A stretch of 32,585 bases of DNA from the NCBI GenBank assembly GCA_029937535.1, contig JAPYPT010000020.1, positions 1 to 32,585 of the forward strand. Reading direction: 5' to 3'. The notes under the pieces were generated by a model. The model was not told the DNA's origin and did no database searches. It saw nothing but the letters and a program-made list of their open reading frames with translations. Every line of letters begins with the position of its first letter. Within the stretch, counting starts at the first letter, position 1. This DNA comes from Alphaproteobacteria bacterium (GTDB lineage Bacteria > Pseudomonadota > Alphaproteobacteria > GCA-2731375). Below are positions 31,480-32,585 of the stretch, in pieces. Position numbers and translations under genes: made by a program.

Positions 31480-32262
31480 ATGGCTGTCATCGAGAATGTT
31501 ACCAAGCAGAAACTGGCGGCGGGCGAATTGTCCCTCGGCCTCGGCGTGCGTATCGCGCGCGGGGTGGAGATTGCCAAGGTGGCCAAGGTGTGCGGCTATG
31601 ACTGGCTGTTCATCGATATGGAGCACAGCCCCCTCTCCCTGGAGACCGTGGCGGATATCAGCCTGGCCGGATTGGATGCGGGTTGCACGCCCATCGTCAG
31701 GGCCTCGTCCCATCTGCACCACCATGCCAGCCGGCCCCTGGATGCGGGCGCGCAAGGCGTTGTGGTGCCGCATGTCAATTCGGCGGAGGAGGCGCGGCGC
31801 GTGGTCGATCAATGTCTCTATCCGCCCATCGGTCACCGCTCTCTCGCGGGCGGCGCGGCGATCCTGGAATATGAGAGCCTGCCCATGGCCGAGGCCACGA
31901 AGGTGATCAATAAAAATTTGCTGGTTGTGGTCATGCTGGAAAGTCCGGAGGCCATCGCCAACGCCGATGAAATTGCCGCCGTCGAAGGCGTCGATGTGTT
32001 GTTGATCGGCACCAACGATCTATGTGCCGAGATGGGTATCTCCGGGCAGTATGACCATGATGACGTGGTCGCCGCCTATGACGCGACTGTTTCGGCCTGC
32101 CGCAATAACGGCAAATGGGCCGGCATGGGCGGTATCTATGATGATCTGGCGGCGAAGTATATCAAGATGGGCGTACGCATGGTTCTGGGCGGCAGTGATC
32201 TGTCCTATCTGATGGCTGCCGCGAAGGGCAGGGCGGGGGCCCTGCACGGCATCGATTTATAA
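31480..32262 (+). CDS. HpcH/HpaI-type class II aldolase (2-keto-3-deoxy acid aldolase)
   Basis: This 260-residue protein has GGAGG 8 bases before the ATG. The HpcH/HpaI family residues are visible: general base His49 (FIDMEHSPLS), Arg74 (IVRASSH), metal Glu154 (VVMLESPEAI) and Asp180 (IGTNDLCAEMG). Members cleave 2-keto-3-deoxy-aldonates or 4-hydroxy-2-ketoacids to pyruvate plus an aldehyde, with a divalent metal. The length agrees with the family. It is the last enzyme of the catabolic run, consistent with the terminal carbon-splitting step (inference). Confidence 0.9.
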   Translation: MAVIENVTKQKLAAGELSLGLGVRIARGVEIAKVAKVCGYDWLFIDMEHSPLSLETVADISLAGLDAGCTPIVRASSHLHHHASRPLDAGAQGVVVPHVNSAEEARRVVDQCLYPPIGHRSLAGGAAILEYESLPMAEATKVINKNLLVVVMLESPEAIANADEIAAVEGVDVLLIGTNDLCAEMGISGQYDHDDVVAAYDATVSACRNNGKWAGMGGIYDDLAAKYIKMGVRMVLGGSDLSYLMAAAKGRAGALHGIDL

Positions 32263-32287
32263 ACCCAACTCTGCTAGCCTGACGGCC

Positions 32288-32536
32288 ATGAGCACGTTTA
32301 TTCTCGTTTGGCTGTTGTCGGCACTGGTGGTGATAGCTGTTGTTTATCTGGTCAAGAGCCTGCGGCGACACCGTCCGGCGCGATTAGGTAACTTCCATTG
32401 GCCGGGCATGATTGTCATCGGACTTATTGTCGGCGCCTTCCCGGCGTTCATCTACTACATTCAGACCCCGCGCGCGGTTTCGGTGCCAGATGGCGTTGCC
32501 GAGCGGCCGAAGATTTCCGAACCGGCGAAAAACTAG
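32288..32536 (+). CDS. Small membrane protein with two predicted TM helices
   Basis: This 82-residue protein has an N-terminal hydrophobic helix (about 4-22, ILVWLLSALVVIAVVYLV), a short basic loop (KSLRRHRPARLG) and a second helix (about 39-57, GMIVIGLIVGAFPAFIYYI). It ends in a polar tail rich in Pro and charged residues. The basic loop predicts a cytoplasmic inner side with both termini outside. It is not part of a recognised family known to me. It follows the aldolase gene by 25 bases and may be co-transcribed. Confidence 0.55.
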   Translation: MSTFILVWLLSALVVIAVVYLVKSLRRHRPARLGNFHWPGMIVIGLIVGAFPAFIYYIQTPRAVSVPDGVAERPKISEPAKN

Positions 32537-32585
32537 AGCGTTTTCAATTTAGTATGACCCATATCCTGAATTTGCAAGATAGTTG
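32537..32585. other. Window-end intergenic sequence, possibly the start of a dispersed repeat
   Basis: The last 49 bases are A/T-rich and contain no gene start. AGAGCGTTTTCAATTTAG resembles the opening of small palindromic intergenic repeats seen in many alphaproteobacterial genomes, whose other half would lie beyond the window. The identification is tentative. Confidence 0.25.

Noticed and set aside
1-32585. tRNA, rRNA, riboswitch or CRISPR array
   Set aside because: No cloverleaf-like intergenic sequence, conserved RNA leader or regularly spaced repeat array was seen. The short gaps leave little room for them.

Overview
The window reads as chromosomal DNA of a GC-rich alphaproteobacterium, most likely of the Rhodospirillales/Rhodospirillaceae type. 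This is inferred from codon use (roughly 60% GC in genes sampled by eye), dense short-spaced operons, the class of soluble adenylate cyclase-TPR proteins, and DUF993/Gfo-Idh-MocA catabolic genes. No rRNA, tRNA, CRISPR array, phage structural gene or transposase gene was found. No gap between genes exceeds about 160 bases.

Left part (1-8800). A truncated EthD-like gene is followed on the minus strand by two XRE-type regulators. The smaller regulator has a perfect operator-like palindrome over its own start codon. An atypical crotonase-fold enzyme and an M20 amidohydrolase diverge from a short intergenic region that carries three direct repeats. The hydrolase is followed by a small conserved protein and a YkgJ-like cysteine-cluster protein. 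A protein of unknown function ending in a FliM-like peptide, a 14-TM DHA2 exporter and an unrecognised 361-residue protein follow.

Middle part (8135-17453). A minus-strand run encodes, in transcription order, a zinc alcohol dehydrogenase, an SDR, an HSL-type alpha/beta hydrolase, a Tat-exported aldo/keto reductase and a DUF6064 membrane protein. Divergent from it, a plus-strand run encodes a nucleotide-sugar-epimerase-like protein whose catalytic Lys is Cys, two GNAT acetyltransferases, a dimeric alpha/beta-barrel protein and then a class III adenylate cyclase fused to TolB-like and TPR regions.

Right part (17509-32262). This is a catabolic gene cluster of unknown substrate. A periplasmic binding protein is divergent from a TetR regulator. 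Downstream come a phytanoyl-CoA-type Fe(II)/2-oxoglutarate dioxygenase, a DapA-family aldolase/lyase, an ABC permease and ATPase, a Gfo/Idh/MocA dehydrogenase and a DUF993 TIM barrel. After an interruption come a second Gfo/Idh/MocA enzyme, a sugar isomerase, an enolase-superfamily dehydratase, a second sugar isomerase and an HpcH/HpaI aldolase. Together they look like uptake, hydroxylation/oxidation, isomerisation, dehydration and retro-aldol cleavage of a polyol, sugar acid or modified sugar. Two matching palindromes on either side of tetR suggest that TetR controls both the transporter and the catabolic operon.

The interruption (about 25128-27386) is a lower-GC Vsr / C5-methyltransferase / Eco29kI-like GIY-YIG restriction cassette. 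It sits inside the otherwise same-strand catabolic run and is probably a horizontally acquired defence insertion. A perfect 27-bp inverted repeat at 21099-21189 sits in the same cluster between the DapA-like gene and the ABC permease. The window ends with a small two-helix membrane protein.
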